Shown: positions 45,960 through 56,140, counted from the stretch's first letter. The stretch: DNA of 64,000 nucleotides from Trujillonella endophytica (GCF_900110555.1 NZ_FOEE01000013.1:1-64000), one strand, 5' to 3'. The notes: generated from the sequence alone by a model not told the origin. A program made the numbers and translations.

Positions 45960-47089
45960 TGGCGGACAGGCCGCGCGAGAGTTCCGTCGACCGGATCCGC
46001 GAGCGGGTCGAGGAGAAGGCGGCCCGGCGGGCCGCGGCGGCGCGGGCGGCCGCCGAGCGCGCCGCCGGCCGCGAGCCGGCGCGGGACGGCACCGGCCTGC
46101 CCCCCGGGTCACCGGACGAGCGCGCGCTGCCGGGCCTGCACGCGGACCAGCCGACGGCGATCCCGTGGGCGGGCTGGAAGCAGATCGTCAAGCGCGCCTG
46201 GGCCGAGAACAAGGCCGACAACATGCCGATCATCGCCGGCGGCGTGGCCTTCTTCGCCTTCCTCGCGATCTTCCCGGCGCTGATCGCGACCATCTCCCTC
46301 TACGGGCTGGTCGCCTCGCCGGAGACGGTCGCCCGCCAGGTCGAGGAGATCTCGGAGCAGCTGCCCGCCAGCGCGGCGGACATCATCGGCGACCAGCTCA
46401 CGGCGATCACCAGCAACGCCGGGGGCGCGCTCACGGTGAGCTTCATCATCTCGATCGCCGCCGCGCTGTGGAGCGCATCGGGTGGTGTGAACAACCTGGT
46501 CCAGGCGGTGAACATCGCCTACGACGAGGCCGAGACCCGCGGCTTCGTCAGGCTCCGCGCGCTGTCGCTGACACTGACCCTGGGCGCGGTCGCCTTCGTG
46601 CTGGTGACGTTCGGGCTCATCGCCGTGGTGCCTGCGTTGCTCGACGCGCTGCCTCTGGGCATCGTCGGCACCGTGCTGGCCCAGGTCGTGCGCTGGGGGC
46701 TGCTGCTGGTGGTCGTCGCCGCGTCGCTCGCCGTCCTGTACCGGGTGGCGCCCGACCGGGACTCGCCGCGACTGACCTGGGTGAGCCTCGGCTCGGTCGT
46801 CGTCACGGTCGTCTGGGTGGTCATCAGCCTGGCGTTCAGCTTCTACGTGGACAACTTCGGGTCCTACAACGAGACGTACGGGGCGATCGCCGGCGTCATC
46901 GTGCTGATGCTGTGGCTGTACCTGACCTGCTACCTGGTGCTCCTCGGCGCGGAGATCAACGCCGAGACCGAGCACCAGACCTCGCGGGACACCACCGACG
47001 GGGATCCGGAGCCGATGGGTCGGCGCAACGCCGTCGTGGCCGACACCCTGCCCGCCGACCCGGTGCCGGCAGAGGATCGCAAGTCCTGA
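45959..47089 (+). CDS. YihY/BrkB-family inner-membrane protein
   Basis: A 376-residue polytopic protein. The N-terminal 90 residues are charged and Ala-rich. Then come about six membrane helices with the YihY hallmarks DNMPIIAGGVAFFAFLAIFPALIA, ALWSASGGVNNLVQAVNIAYDE and SYNETYGAIAGVIVLMLWLYLTCYLVLLGAEINAE. Despite older names it is not an RNase; transport has been proposed but not shown. It is last in the operon and converges with gcvT. Confidence 0.9.
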   Translation: MADRPRESSVDRIRERVEEKAARRAAAARAAAERAAGREPARDGTGLPPGSPDERALPGLHADQPTAIPWAGWKQIVKRAWAENKADNMPIIAGGVAFFAFLAIFPALIATISLYGLVASPETVARQVEEISEQLPASAADIIGDQLTAITSNAGGALTVSFIISIAAALWSASGGVNNLVQAVNIAYDEAETRGFVRLRALSLTLTLGAVAFVLVTFGLIAVVPALLDALPLGIVGTVLAQVVRWGLLLVVVAASLAVLYRVAPDRDSPRLTWVSLGSVVVTVVWVVISLAFSFYVDNFGSYNETYGAIAGVIVLMLWLYLTCYLVLLGAEINAETEHQTSRDTTDGDPEPMGRRNAVVADTLPADPVPAEDRKS

Positions 47090-47098
47090 GGGCCCGCC

Positions 47099-48217
47099 TC
47101 AGCGGACGTGCGACTCCACGAACGGCGGCCGCACCACCGTGACCGGCTGGGGCCGGCCGCGGACGTCGACGGCGAGCTCGGCGCCCTCCTCGACGCCTCC
47201 CACCGTGTCGAGGAGGGCCAGGCCGATCCCCGTGCGCAGCGACGGCGAGAAGGTGCCGCTGGTGACCTCGCCGACCCGCTCGCCCGCGGCGTCGAGCACC
47301 GCCATCCCCGGCCGCGGGATCCCCCGGCCGGTCGCCCGCAGGCCCCACAGCTGCCGGACCGGACCGGCCTCCCGCTCGGCCAGCAGCGCCTCGCGCCCCC
47401 AGAACGCCGGCTTGCGCCAGCCGACCGCCCAGCCGCTGCGCGCCTGGTTCGGCGTGATGTCGCGCGACAGCTCGTGCCCGTGCAGCGGGTAGCCCATCTC
47501 GGTGCGCAGGGTGTCGCGCGCGCCGAGCCCGCACAGCCGCAGCCCCTCGTCCTGCCCGACCTCGACGAGGTGGTCCCACAGCTCGACGGCATGGTCCGCC
47601 GCGACCAGGACCTCGTACCCGTGCTCCCCGGTGTAGCCGGTGCGGCAGACCGTCACCTCGGTGTCCCCGCCCCCGACCCCGGTCACGAACGACATGTAGG
47701 GCAGCTCCCCGGGCAGCCCGAGCAGGGAGAGCACCTGCGGCGACCGCGGCCCCTGGACGGCGAGCACGGCGACCTCCGTGTGCCGGTCGGTGACCGTGAC
47801 GCCGGCCGGCGCGGCCCCGGTCAGCCGGCGGACCACCTCGGCGGCGTTCGCGGCGTTGGGCACGAGCAGGACGTCGTCGTCGGCGCGCAGGTAGACGATC
47901 AGGTCGTCGACCACCCCGCCCGCCTGCGGCTCGCCGTCGGGGACGCAGCAGAGCGTGTACTGGGCCTGACCGGGGCCGATCCGGCCGAGGTCGTTGGTGA
48001 GGCAGGAGTCGACGAACGCCGCCGCCCCCGGCCCGCGCACGGTCGCGGTGCCCAGGTGGGAGACGTCGAACAGGCCCACGCCCTCGCGGACCGCCGCGTG
48101 CTCGGCGAGGACGCCGCCGCCCGCGTACTCGATGGGCATCGACCAGCCCCCGAAGTCGGCCAGCTTGGCGCCGGCGGCCACGTGCCGGTCGTGCAGGGGC
48201 GAGGTCCTGGAGTCCAC
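47099..48217 (-). CDS. gcvT: Aminomethyltransferase (glycine cleavage T protein)
   Basis: A 372-residue T protein, which transfers the methylene of lipoyl-bound aminomethyl to tetrahydrofolate. [17 protein letters not shown] and [11 protein letters not shown] (catalytic Asp) are family blocks. It shares location with Rv2211c. The other glycine-cleavage genes are not here. GTG at 48217 has a leaderless -10. Confidence 0.93.
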   Translation of the reverse strand: MDSRTSPLHDRHVAAGAKLADFGGWSMPIEYAGGGVLAEHAAVREGVGLFDVSHLGTATVRGPGAAAFVDSCLTNDLGRIGPGQAQYTLCCVPDGEPQAGGVVDDLIVYLRADDDVLLVPNAANAAEVVRRLTGAAPAGVTVTDRHTEVAVLAVQGPRSPQVLSLLGLPGELPYMSFVTGVGGGDTEVTVCRTGYTGEHGYEVLVAADHAVELWDHLVEVGQDEGLRLCGLGARDTLRTEMGYPLHGHELSRDITPNQARSGWAVGWRKPAFWGREALLAEREAGPVRQLWGLRATGRGIPRPGMAVLDAAGERVGEVTSGTFSPSLRTGIGLALLDTVGGVEEGAELAVDVRGRPQPVTVVRPPFVESHVR

Positions 48218-48223
48218 ACGGGC

Positions 48224-48229
48224 ACGCTA
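48224..48229 (-). promoter_or_regulatory. Leaderless -10 box of gcvT (TAGCGT)
   Basis: TAGCGT ends 6 bases before the GTG at 48217. Confidence 0.6.
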
Positions 48230-48284
48230 GCTCCCGCCGCCAGGGTCCTTCGCCGTCCTCACGACCCGCCTGCGAGGCGCCGCA

Positions 48285-48290
48285 TAGGAT
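48285..48290 (+). promoter_or_regulatory. Leaderless -10 box of pepA (TAGGAT)
   Basis: TAGGAT ends 7 bases before the GTG at 48298. Confidence 0.6.
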
Positions 48291-48297
48291 CTTCCCC

Positions 48298-49809
48298 GTG
48301 CCGCCGACCATCACCGCCACCGACCGCCCGCTCGAGAAGGTCCCCGGGGACGCCGTCGTCGTCGGCGTGGGCCGCGGCCCGGCCGGGCTGCTGCCGACCC
48401 CCGGCGCCGAGGCCGTCGACCGCCTGCTCGGCGGCCGCCTGCTGCCCGCCCTGGCCGACCTGGGTGCCCGCGGCGGCGAGGACGAGGTCACCCGCGTGGC
48501 CACGCTCGGCCAGGCGCCGTTCCCGGTGGTCGCCGCCGTCGGTCTCGGCGCTCCGGGCACCGAGGGCCACTACTCCCCCGAGGCGATCCGCCGTGCCGCT
48601 GGTGCCGCCAGCCGCGCGCTGACCGGCCGCGGCTCGGTCGTCACCCTGCTGGCCGCCGTCGGCGGGGCGCCGGACGCCGAGCGGCTGCACGCCGTGGGCG
48701 AGGGCGCGCTGCTCGGCGCCTACGAGTTCACCGCCTACCGGTCCGACCTGCCCGCCGACCGGCCGACGCCGCCCGGCGAGTACACCGTCGTCGTCCCCGA
48801 CGCCGGCGAGGCCAAGGCGCCGCTGGCCCGGATCCGCGCGGTCGCCGCAGCGATCTCCCTGGCCCGGGACCTCGTCAACACCCCGCCCAACGACCTCTTC
48901 CCGGCCGAGCTCGCCGCCCGCGGCGCCGCCGCCGGCAAGCGGGCCGGGCTGTCGGTGGAGATCCTCGACGAGGCGGCGCTGGCCGCCGGCGGGTACGGCG
49001 GCATCCTCGCCGTCGGCGGCGGCTCGACGCGCGGCCCGCGGCTGCTGCGCCTGACCTACAAGGGCAAGAAGGCCCGCAAGAAGGTCGCGCTGGTCGGCAA
49101 GGGCATCACCTTCGACAGCGGCGGTCTGTCGATCAAGCCGGCCGCGAACATGCACCACATGACCAGCGACATGGCCGGTGCCGCGGCCGTCATCGCCGCC
49201 GTCTGCCTGGTCGCCGAGCTCGGCCTGCCCGTCGAGGTCACCGCCACCGTCCCGATCGCCGAGAACCTGCCCAGCGGCACCGCCTACCGCCCGGCCGACG
49301 TCCTCACCTTCCGCAACGGCAAGCGGGTCGAGATCACCAACACCGACGCGGAGGGGCGCGTGGTGCTCGCCGACGCCCTCGTCCGCGCCGCCGAGGACTC
49401 CCCCGACCTGCTGCTGGAGACCTCCACGCTGACCGGCGCGCAGCTGGTCGCGCTCGGCAGCCGCACGGCCGGCGTCATGGGCACCGACGAGCTGCGCGAC
49501 GCCGTGGTGGCCGCCAGCCGGCGCAGCGGCGAGCCGATGTGGGCGATGCCGATGCCGCCCGAGCTGCGCCGGGGCATCGACTCCCCCATCGCCGACTTCG
49601 TCAACGCCAACGCCGACCGGATGGGCGGCATGCTCGTCGGGGCGCACTTCCTCGCCGAGTTCGTCCCCTCGGGTCTGCCGTGGGCGCACATCGACATCGC
49701 CGGGCCGAGCTACAACACGGGCTCGCCCTGGGGCTACACGCCCAAGGGGGGCACCGGCGTCCCCGTGCGCACCCTGCTCGCGACGATCGAGGACGCGATC
49801 ACCGACTGA
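48298..49809 (+). CDS. pepA: Leucyl aminopeptidase (M17)
   Basis: A 503-residue cytosolic M17 aminopeptidase, equivalent to Rv2213. VGKGITFDSGGLSIKP holds the metal-binding Lys and Asp, MTSDMAGAA another Asp, and NTDAEGR is the family signature with metal Asp/Glu and the catalytic Arg. It needs two divalent metals and forms hexamers. It is monocistronic, ending at the perfect repeat hairpin. Confidence 0.95.
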   Translation: MPPTITATDRPLEKVPGDAVVVGVGRGPAGLLPTPGAEAVDRLLGGRLLPALADLGARGGEDEVTRVATLGQAPFPVVAAVGLGAPGTEGHYSPEAIRRAAGAASRALTGRGSVVTLLAAVGGAPDAERLHAVGEGALLGAYEFTAYRSDLPADRPTPPGEYTVVVPDAGEAKAPLARIRAVAAAISLARDLVNTPPNDLFPAELAARGAAAGKRAGLSVEILDEAALAAGGYGGILAVGGGSTRGPRLLRLTYKGKKARKKVALVGKGITFDSGGLSIKPAANMHHMTSDMAGAAAVIAAVCLVAELGLPVEVTATVPIAENLPSGTAYRPADVLTFRNGKRVEITNTDAEGRVVLADALVRAAEDSPDLLLETSTLTGAQLVALGSRTAGVMGTDELRDAVVAASRRSGEPMWAMPMPPELRRGIDSPIADFVNANADRMGGMLVGAHFLAEFVPSGLPWAHIDIAGPSYNTGSPWGYTPKGGTGVPVRTLLATIEDAITD

Positions 49810-49815
49810 CCCCGG

Positions 49816-49856
49816 GCAATTCCGCGCTTCTGCCCGGTGCAGAAGCGCGGAATTGC
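49816..49856. repeat. Perfect 18-bp inverted repeat, palindromic form of the 65-130 family
   Basis: GCAATTCCGCGCTTCTGC (49816-49833) and its exact complement (49839-49856) flank the loop CCGGT, 6 bases after the pepA stop. It may act as the pepA terminator. Bases 49857-50204 contain no supportable gene; they hold a CAGGAT -10-like hexamer (50139-50144) and the GAGGAG site of lpdA. Confidence 0.85.
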
Positions 49857-50204
49857 ACCGGGTAGAGGGGCGGGGGTGGCCTCGGTGAGCGCGGCCCCGC
49901 GCTCGACGACCCCCGCCACGCCGCGGCGGGTCGCGACGAACTCCTCGGGGTGGCGAAGGTCCGCCCGGACCGGGCCCCGGTCGAGCGTCGCGCGCCGGTT
50001 CCGGTCCGAGGTGCGCCGCCGCGGACCCCGCAGCCGGCCGAACAGCCCCGGCGCGCCGCCTCAGCTCCCGGTCCCGGGTGTGTCCAACCACGCCCGGCAC
50101 ACCAAACGGGGCGCCAGGCTGCGCCGTTCCCGGAGTGGCAGGATGGGCGCTGACCATCCCCCGACCGAGCGACTCGGGGGCCGCAGTAACTCGAGGAGCC
50201 ACTC

Positions 50205-51584
50205 GTGAGCGCACCCACCTCCCCCGCCGACCTGGTCATCCTCGGCGGTGGCTCCGGTGGCTACGCCGCGGCGTTCCGCGCGTCCGAGCTCGGCCTGAAC
50301 GTCGTCCTCATCGAGAAGGACAAGGTCGGCGGCACGTGCCTGCACCGCGGCTGCATCCCCACCAAGGCCCTGCTGCACGCCGGCGAGGTCGCCGACCTCG
50401 CCCGCGAGGGCGAGCAGTTCGGCGTGAAGACGTCGCTGGCCGGCATCGACATGGACGGCGTGAACAGCTACAAGGACGGCGTCGTCTCCAAGCTCTACAA
50501 GGGGCTGCAGGGCCTGGTGAAGGCCCGCAAGATCACCTACGTCGAGGGCGAGGGCCGGCTGACCTCCCCGACGACGGTCGAGGTGAACGGCCAGTCCTAC
50601 GAGGGCAAGCACATCCTGCTCGCCACCGGCTCCTACGCCCGCTCGCTGCCCGGCCTCGAGGTCGACGGCACGAAGGTCATCACCAGCGACCACGCGCTGA
50701 ACCTCGACCGGGTGCCCACGTCGGCGATCATCCTCGGCGGCGGCGTCATCGGCTGCGAGTTCGCCAGCGCCTGGAAGTCCTTCGGCGTCGACGTCACGAT
50801 CATCGAGGCCCTCCCGCACCTGGTCCCGCTGGAGGACGAGGCGTCGTCGAAGCTCCTGGAGCGGGCCTTCCGCCGCCGCAAGATCGGCTTCGAGCTCGGC
50901 AGCCGCTTCTCCGGCGTGCAGAGCACCGACAACGGCGTCAAGGTCTCGCTGGAGAACGGCAAGGAGTTCGAGGCCGAGCTGCTGCTGGTGGCCGTCGGCC
51001 GCGGGCCGGTCAGCGAGGGGCTGGGCTACGAGGAGGCCGGCGTCGCCATGGAGCGCGGCTACGTCCTCGTCGACGAGTACTGCCGCACCAACGTGCCGAC
51101 CGTGTCCGCCGTCGGCGACCTGATCCCCACCCTCCAGCTGGCCCACGTCGGCTTCGGCGAGGGGATCCTCGTCGCCGAGCGCGTCGCCGGGCTGAACCCC
51201 GCCCCGATCGACTACGCCGGGGTCCCCCGCATCACCTACTCCGACCCCGAGGTGGCCTCCGTCGGGCTCACCGAGGCCCAGGCGAAGGAGAAGTACGGCG
51301 AGGTCACCACGCTCGTCTACGACCTCGCCGGCAACGGCCGCAGCCAGATCCTCAAGACCGCCGGCGCCGTGAAGCTGATCCAGGCGCCCGACGGCCCGGT
51401 CGTCGGCATCCACATGGTCGGCAGCCGCGTCGGCGAGCTCGTCGCCGAGGCCCAGCTCATCTACAACTGGGAGGCCGAGGCGGACGACGTCGCCGGCCTG
51501 ATCCACCCGCACCCCACGCAGAGCGAGGCCCTCGGCGAGGCGCACCTGGCGCTGGCCGGCAAGCCGCTGCACGTCCACGGCTGA
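50205..51584 (+). CDS. lpdA: Dihydrolipoamide dehydrogenase (E3)
   Basis: A 459-residue flavoprotein that reoxidises dihydrolipoamide with NAD+. GGGSGGY binds FAD, GGTCLHRGCIP has the redox disulfide, GGGVIGCEF binds NAD, and HPHPTQSE holds the catalytic His-Glu at the C-terminus. The next gene, 60 bases on, encodes its lipoyl partner SucB. GTG at 50205 follows GAGGAG. Confidence 0.96.
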   Translation: MSAPTSPADLVILGGGSGGYAAAFRASELGLNVVLIEKDKVGGTCLHRGCIPTKALLHAGEVADLAREGEQFGVKTSLAGIDMDGVNSYKDGVVSKLYKGLQGLVKARKITYVEGEGRLTSPTTVEVNGQSYEGKHILLATGSYARSLPGLEVDGTKVITSDHALNLDRVPTSAIILGGGVIGCEFASAWKSFGVDVTIIEALPHLVPLEDEASSKLLERAFRRRKIGFELGSRFSGVQSTDNGVKVSLENGKEFEAELLLVAVGRGPVSEGLGYEEAGVAMERGYVLVDEYCRTNVPTVSAVGDLIPTLQLAHVGFGEGILVAERVAGLNPAPIDYAGVPRITYSDPEVASVGLTEAQAKEKYGEVTTLVYDLAGNGRSQILKTAGAVKLIQAPDGPVVGIHMVGSRVGELVAEAQLIYNWEAEADDVAGLIHPHPTQSEALGEAHLALAGKPLHVHG

Positions 51585-51644
51585 CCCACCACCTCACCCC
51601 CACCAGCGCCACCACAGCGTTCCCACAGAAGGAGCCCCGCACCG

Positions 51645-53558
51645 ATGCCGACGTCCGTCACCATGCCCGCCCTGGGCGAGAGCGTCACCGAGGGCACGGT
51701 CACTCGATGGCTCAAGCAGGAGGGCGAGCAGGTCGAGGCCGATGAGCCCCTCCTCGAGGTCTCGACCGACAAGGTCGACACCGAGATCCCCTCGCCCGCG
51801 TCCGGCGTGCTGACCAAGATCCTTGTCGCCGAGGACGAGACGGTGGACGTCGGCGCCGAGCTGGCGGTCATCGGTGGGGACGGCGACGGTGGCGCTCCTC
51901 CGGCGTCGGCCGAGGACGCCGACACCGCGCCGCAGACCCCCGACCAGCAGGTCCAGGACACCGACGCGGCCGCCGAGCAGCCGGCCGCGCAGGCCGAGCA
52001 GCCGGCCGCCGAGGCTCCCGCGCCCTCCGGCGACGGCGACCAGGGCGGCGGCGGTCAGGGCGGCGGCGAGGGCACCCCGGTGACCATGCCCGCCCTGGGC
52101 GAGAGCGTCACCGAGGGCACGGTCACCCGGTGGCTCAAGGCGGTCGGCGACGAGGTCACCGTCGACGAGCCCCTCCTCGAGGTCTCCACGGACAAGGTCG
52201 ACACCGAGATCCCCTCGCCCGTCTCGGGCACCCTGCTGTCGATCTCGGTGCAGGAGGACGAGACCGTCGAGGTCGGCGCCCAGCTCGCCGTCGTCGGCAG
52301 CGCCTCGGCCGGTGGCGGCTCCGCGCCCGCGCCCGCCCCGCAGCAGGAGCAGGCCGCCCCGGCGCAGGCCGCACCCCAGCAGGCCGCGCCCCAGCAGGCC
52401 GCGCCCCAGCCGGTGGAGGAGACCCCGACGGCGAAGCCGGCCACCGAGGCCCCGGGCGGCGACTACGGCTCCAGCGGCTCGCTCCCGTCGGCCTCGCCCA
52501 CCGACGAACCGTCGCCCGCCCAGGCGGTGGCCCCCCAGGCGTCGGCCCCTCAGGCGTCGGCCCCCTCCGGCGACGCCTCGGCGGAGTCGGCCCCGGCCGG
52601 CGACGGCGGCGGCCAGTACGTCACCCCCCTGGTCCGGCGGCTCGCCGCCGACCACGGCGTCGACCTGTCGACCGTGAGCGGCACCGGCGTCGGCGGCCGG
52701 ATCCGCAAGCAGGACGTCCTGGCCGCGGCCGAGCAGGCGGCACCGGCGGCCGCGGCGCCGTCGTCCGCCCCGACCTCGGCGCCGGCGGCGCGCGCGGCGA
52801 CACCCTCCCCGGCGGCGCAGCCCGACACCTCGCTGCGCGGCCGTACGGAGAAGATGCCGCGCCTGCGCAAGGTCATCGCCCAGCGGATGGTGGAGTCGCT
52901 GGCGATCAGCGCCCAGCTCACCACCGTGGTCGAGGCCGACGTCACGCGGATCGCGACGCTGCGCAACCGGGCCAAGCGCGACTTCGAGGCCCGCGAGGGC
53001 GTGAAGCTGTCGTTCCTGCCCTTCTTCGCGAAGGCTGCCGTGGAGGCGCTCAAGTCCTTCCCGTCGGTGAACTCGTCGGTGGACATGCAGGCCGGCACGG
53101 TCACCTACCACGACTCCGAGAACCTCGGCATCGCCGTGGACACCGAGCGCGGCCTGCTGGTGCCGGTCATCCACGGCGCCGGCGACCTCAACATCGGCGG
53201 GCTGTCCCGCAAGATCGCCGACCTCGCGGACCGGACCCGGAACAACAAGGTCAGCCCCGACGAGCTCGGCGGCGGCACCTTCACGATCACCAACACCGGC
53301 AGCCGCGGAGCCCTGTTCGACACCCCGATCATCAACCAGCCGCAGGTTGCGATCCTCGGCACGGGATCGGTCGTCAAGCGGCCGGTCGTCGTGTCCGACC
53401 CCGACCTCGGCGAGGTCATCGCGATCCGCTCGATGGTCTACCTCGCGCTCACCTACGACCACCGCATCGTCGACGGCGCCGACGCGGCCCGCTTCCTCAC
53501 CGCGGTGCGGGAGCGGCTCGAGGCGGGCCAGTTCGAGGGCGACCTCGGTCTCGCCTAG
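51645..53558 (+). CDS. sucB: Dihydrolipoamide acyl/succinyltransferase (E2) with two lipoyl domains
   Basis: A 637-residue E2. Two lipoyl domains (about residues 2-77 and 143-218) each carry [14 protein letters not shown] with the lipoylated Lys. They are joined by Ala/Pro-rich linkers. A subunit-binding domain ([16 protein letters not shown], about 325-360) and the catalytic domain with [13 protein letters not shown] follow. It is like Rv2215 (DlaT), which serves pyruvate dehydrogenase, so a pyruvate role is possible despite the name. Bases 51660-51703 repeat exactly at 52083-52126. GAAGGAG precedes the ATG. Confidence 0.94.
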   Translation: MPTSVTMPALGESVTEGTVTRWLKQEGEQVEADEPLLEVSTDKVDTEIPSPASGVLTKILVAEDETVDVGAELAVIGGDGDGGAPPASAEDADTAPQTPDQQVQDTDAAAEQPAAQAEQPAAEAPAPSGDGDQGGGGQGGGEGTPVTMPALGESVTEGTVTRWLKAVGDEVTVDEPLLEVSTDKVDTEIPSPVSGTLLSISVQEDETVEVGAQLAVVGSASAGGGSAPAPAPQQEQAAPAQAAPQQAAPQQAAPQPVEETPTAKPATEAPGGDYGSSGSLPSASPTDEPSPAQAVAPQASAPQASAPSGDASAESAPAGDGGGQYVTPLVRRLAADHGVDLSTVSGTGVGGRIRKQDVLAAAEQAAPAAAAPSSAPTSAPAARAATPSPAAQPDTSLRGRTEKMPRLRKVIAQRMVESLAISAQLTTVVEADVTRIATLRNRAKRDFEAREGVKLSFLPFFAKAAVEALKSFPSVNSSVDMQAGTVTYHDSENLGIAVDTERGLLVPVIHGAGDLNIGGLSRKIADLADRTRNNKVSPDELGGGTFTITNTGSRGALFDTPIINQPQVAILGTGSVVKRPVVVSDPDLGEVIAIRSMVYLALTYDHRIVDGADAARFLTAVRERLEAGQFEGDLGLA

Positions 53559-53566
53559 GTAAGGCC

Positions 53567-53616
53567 CTCCGTCCCGGGCTCGCGCCGTGCGCGCTCGGCG
53601 CGAGCCCGGGACGGAG
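53567..53616 (+). terminator. Terminator of lpdA-sucB
   Basis: A perfect 21-bp stem with loop TGCGCGCT begins 9 bases after the sucB stop. Confidence 0.85.
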
Positions 53617-53675
53617 CCAGGGGCCTCGGCGCGCGCCGGGGCCCCTCTGCCGTCTTCGCTCCCCCGGAGGTTCCC

Positions 53676-54581
53676 GTGAAGGTCGCCGTCACCGGCTCGT
53701 CCGGACTGATCGGCTCGGCGCTCGTGCCGGCCCTCGTCGACGACGGCCACGACGTCCTGCGTCTGGTCCGTCGCACCCCGCGCACCGCCGACGAGCACCG
53801 CTGGGACCCCCAGCACCGGCGGATCGACCCGGCGCTGTTCGCCGACGTCGACGCGGTCGTCAACCTCGCGGGAACGGGGGTCGGCGACCGGCGGTGGACC
53901 GAGAAGCGCAAGCGGGAGATCCTCCGCAGCCGGGTCGACGCGACCGCCACGGTCAGCACCGCCCTCGCCGAGGCGGCCGCCGCCGACCCCGGCCGCGAGC
54001 GCGTGCTGCTGAGCGCCTCCGCCGTCGGCTGGTACGGCGACACCGGCGACCGCGTCGTCCGCGAGAACGCGCCGGCCGGGCAGGACTTCCTGGCCCACGT
54101 GTGCGAGCAGTGGGAGACGGCCACGGCGCCGGCGGAGCAGGCCGGCGTCCGCGTGGTCACGATGCGCACCGGACTGGTCCTGGGGCGCGGCGGTCTGCTC
54201 CGGCGCATGGCGCCGCTGTTCCGGCTGGGCGTGGGCGGCCGGCTCGGGTCCGGCACGCAGTACTGGCCGTGGATCAGCCTGACCGACGAGGTCGCCGCCA
54301 TCCGCTTCCTGCTCACCGCGCCGCTGTCGGGCCCGGTGAACCTCACGGGGCCGGCCCCGGTGACCAACGCCGAGTTCACCCGCGCCCTGGCGCAGGTGGT
54401 CCACCGGCCCGCGGTCCTGCCGGTGCCCGGGTTCGCCCTGCGCGCGGTCCTGGGCGAGTTCGCGCCGGTGGGCGTCCTCGCCGGGCAGCGCGCGGTCCCG
54501 GCCGCGCTGGAGGCCGCGGGCTTCACCTGGACCCACCCCGACGTGGGGTCGGCGCTGCGCTCGGCACTGGGCCGGGACTGA
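53676..54581 (+). CDS. TIGR01777-family NAD(P)-binding epimerase-like protein
   Basis: A 301-residue extended SDR. TGSSGLIGSALVPAL (residues 6-20) is the dinucleotide site, and SASAVGWYGDTGD is a diagnostic block of the TIGR01777/SulA-like family (YfcH). The C-terminus has DUF1731-type PVPGFALRAVLGEFA. It corresponds to Rv2216, next to lipB in mycobacteria. The substrate is unknown. CGGAGG precedes the GTG. Confidence 0.9.
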   Translation: MKVAVTGSSGLIGSALVPALVDDGHDVLRLVRRTPRTADEHRWDPQHRRIDPALFADVDAVVNLAGTGVGDRRWTEKRKREILRSRVDATATVSTALAEAAAADPGRERVLLSASAVGWYGDTGDRVVRENAPAGQDFLAHVCEQWETATAPAEQAGVRVVTMRTGLVLGRGGLLRRMAPLFRLGVGGRLGSGTQYWPWISLTDEVAAIRFLLTAPLSGPVNLTGPAPVTNAEFTRALAQVVHRPAVLPVPGFALRAVLGEFAPVGVLAGQRAVPAALEAAGFTWTHPDVGSALRSALGRD

Positions 54582-54591
54582 CCGCCGCGGC

Positions 54592-56133
54592 TCAGCCCGC
54601 CCGCTCCGCGGCGGCGATCCGCCAGCCGTCCGGTGCCCGCACGAGTTCCAGCACGACCGGCCCGCTCGCGCGCCCCGGGGCGTGCCGCAGCACCGGTCCG
54701 TCGGGGTGGTCGGCGGGGACGACGGCGTAGGCGGCCCAGCCGTCGCGGGCCTCGACGCGCACCCGGTCGCCGGACTCCGCCACCGTCACCGGCCCCTCCA
54801 CGCGCGGCGCGAAGCCCGCCAGCAGCTCGCCCGCCTCGGCCAGCCGGCGGACCGCGGCCTCGTCGGCGGCCCGCAGCGCGCTGCCGGCGACGTACACCGC
54901 GTCGAGCCCGGCGGCGTCCGCCCGCGCGAAGGCGTCCGCGCGACGGGCGTACAGCCCCTGCAGCACGGCGAGCCAGTCGGCCTCGGCGGCCGCGGCGGGC
55001 GCCGGCGAGGCGTCTCCTGCCGCGGCGCCCGACTGCGCGGCGGCGCCGACCCGGTCCGTTCCCGCCCAGCGGGCGCCCACCCAGCTCGCTCCCCCCAGCA
55101 GCACGGCCACCGCCAGCAGCAGCCCCGCCCACCGGGACCACCGCCCGGCCGCCGGCCGCGGAACGCCCGGCCGGCGGCGCCGGGCGGGGGCACCCGCTGC
55201 CGGGGCCCGCCGCCGGGCCAGCTGGTGGGTGAGCTCCGTCCGCGGGCCGCGGCCGGTGAGCCCCAGCTCGGCGTCCGGCACCCCGGCGACCGGCAGGCGC
55301 ACCGGCTCGGGCCGGCAGGCGTGCCGCAGGTCGAGGGCGAACTCCGCCGCCGTCGGACGATCGGCGGGATCGGCAGCCAGCCCGCGGGCGATGACGTTCC
55401 GCAGGGCCGGCGGCGCCTCGGGGGCCAGCAGGTCCAGGTCGGGCAGCTCTCCGGCGGCGGCGACGGCGAGCGTGTCCGCGGGGGTGGCCGCGTTCCACGG
55501 TGCGACGCCGGTGAGGGCGTGGAAGGCGGCCGCGGCGACACCGAAGACGTCGGACGCGGGGCCGGGCGCCCCACCCCGCGCGACGGTCGGGTCGACGTAG
55601 GCCGGGGTGACCTCGCCGCTCGCCACCTCCCCCAGCACGCGGGCGACACCGAGGTCGGTCAGCACCGGCCGCCCCTCGGCGGTGAAGACGACGTTGCCGG
55701 GCGAGAGATCACCGTGCACCACCCCCGCCGCGTGCGCGTGCGCCAGCGCGGCGCCGACCGGTGCGACGGCCGTGACGACCTCACCGGGCCGCAGCCGCCC
55801 GCGCCGGGCGAGCAGCGCGGCGAGACTGCCGCCGGCCAGCAGCTCGAGCACGAGGGCGACACCGGCCGGCTCCCCGCGCCGCGGCTGGTGCACGACCTCG
55901 ACCAGGCGCACCAGGTGCGGGTGATCCAGCTCGCCGAGCAGTGCCGCCTCGCGGGCCTGCCGGTCGGGGTCGCCGGCCACCAGCACCTTGACCGCCACGG
56001 GCTCGCCGCCGCCGCGCGGCAGCGCGCGCCACACCTCGCCCGACCCGCCGCGGCCCAGGAGCTCGACGAGCCGGTAGCCCGGCACCACGGGGGGCTCGGG
56101 CGAGGGACGGGGTTCGGCGCTCTCCTCCGGCAC
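54592..56133 (-). CDS. Transmembrane Ser/Thr protein kinase, atypical motifs
   Basis: A 513-residue receptor-like kinase. The kinase domain spans about residues 15-275: LLGRGGSGEVW (Gly loop), VAVKVLV (Lys), VVHGDLSPGNVV (catalytic Asp, HGD not HRD), LTDLGVAR (DLG not DFG). The APE region reads TPAYVDPT. A juxtamembrane Arg-rich stretch, one membrane helix (about residues 335-355) and an extracytoplasmic domain of about 150 residues follow. The GTG at 56133 is supported by TACGGT 7 bases before it; ATG at 56205 is the alternative. Confidence 0.85.
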   Translation of the reverse strand: MPEESAEPRPSPEPPVVPGYRLVELLGRGGSGEVWRALPRGGGEPVAVKVLVAGDPDRQAREAALLGELDHPHLVRLVEVVHQPRRGEPAGVALVLELLAGGSLAALLARRGRLRPGEVVTAVAPVGAALAHAHAAGVVHGDLSPGNVVFTAEGRPVLTDLGVARVLGEVASGEVTPAYVDPTVARGGAPGPASDVFGVAAAAFHALTGVAPWNAATPADTLAVAAAGELPDLDLLAPEAPPALRNVIARGLAADPADRPTAAEFALDLRHACRPEPVRLPVAGVPDAELGLTGRGPRTELTHQLARRRAPAAGAPARRRRPGVPRPAAGRWSRWAGLLLAVAVLLGGASWVGARWAGTDRVGAAAQSGAAAGDASPAPAAAAEADWLAVLQGLYARRADAFARADAAGLDAVYVAGSALRAADEAAVRRLAEAGELLAGFAPRVEGPVTVAESGDRVRVEARDGWAAYAVVPADHPDGPVLRHAPGRASGPVVLELVRAPDGWRIAAAERAG

Positions 56134-56140
56134 GGGCGGC

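Noticed and set aside
49837-50208. Plus-strand frame before lpdA
   Set aside because: It begins inside the repeat hairpin and overlaps the lpdA promoter and start; the composition is not protein-like.
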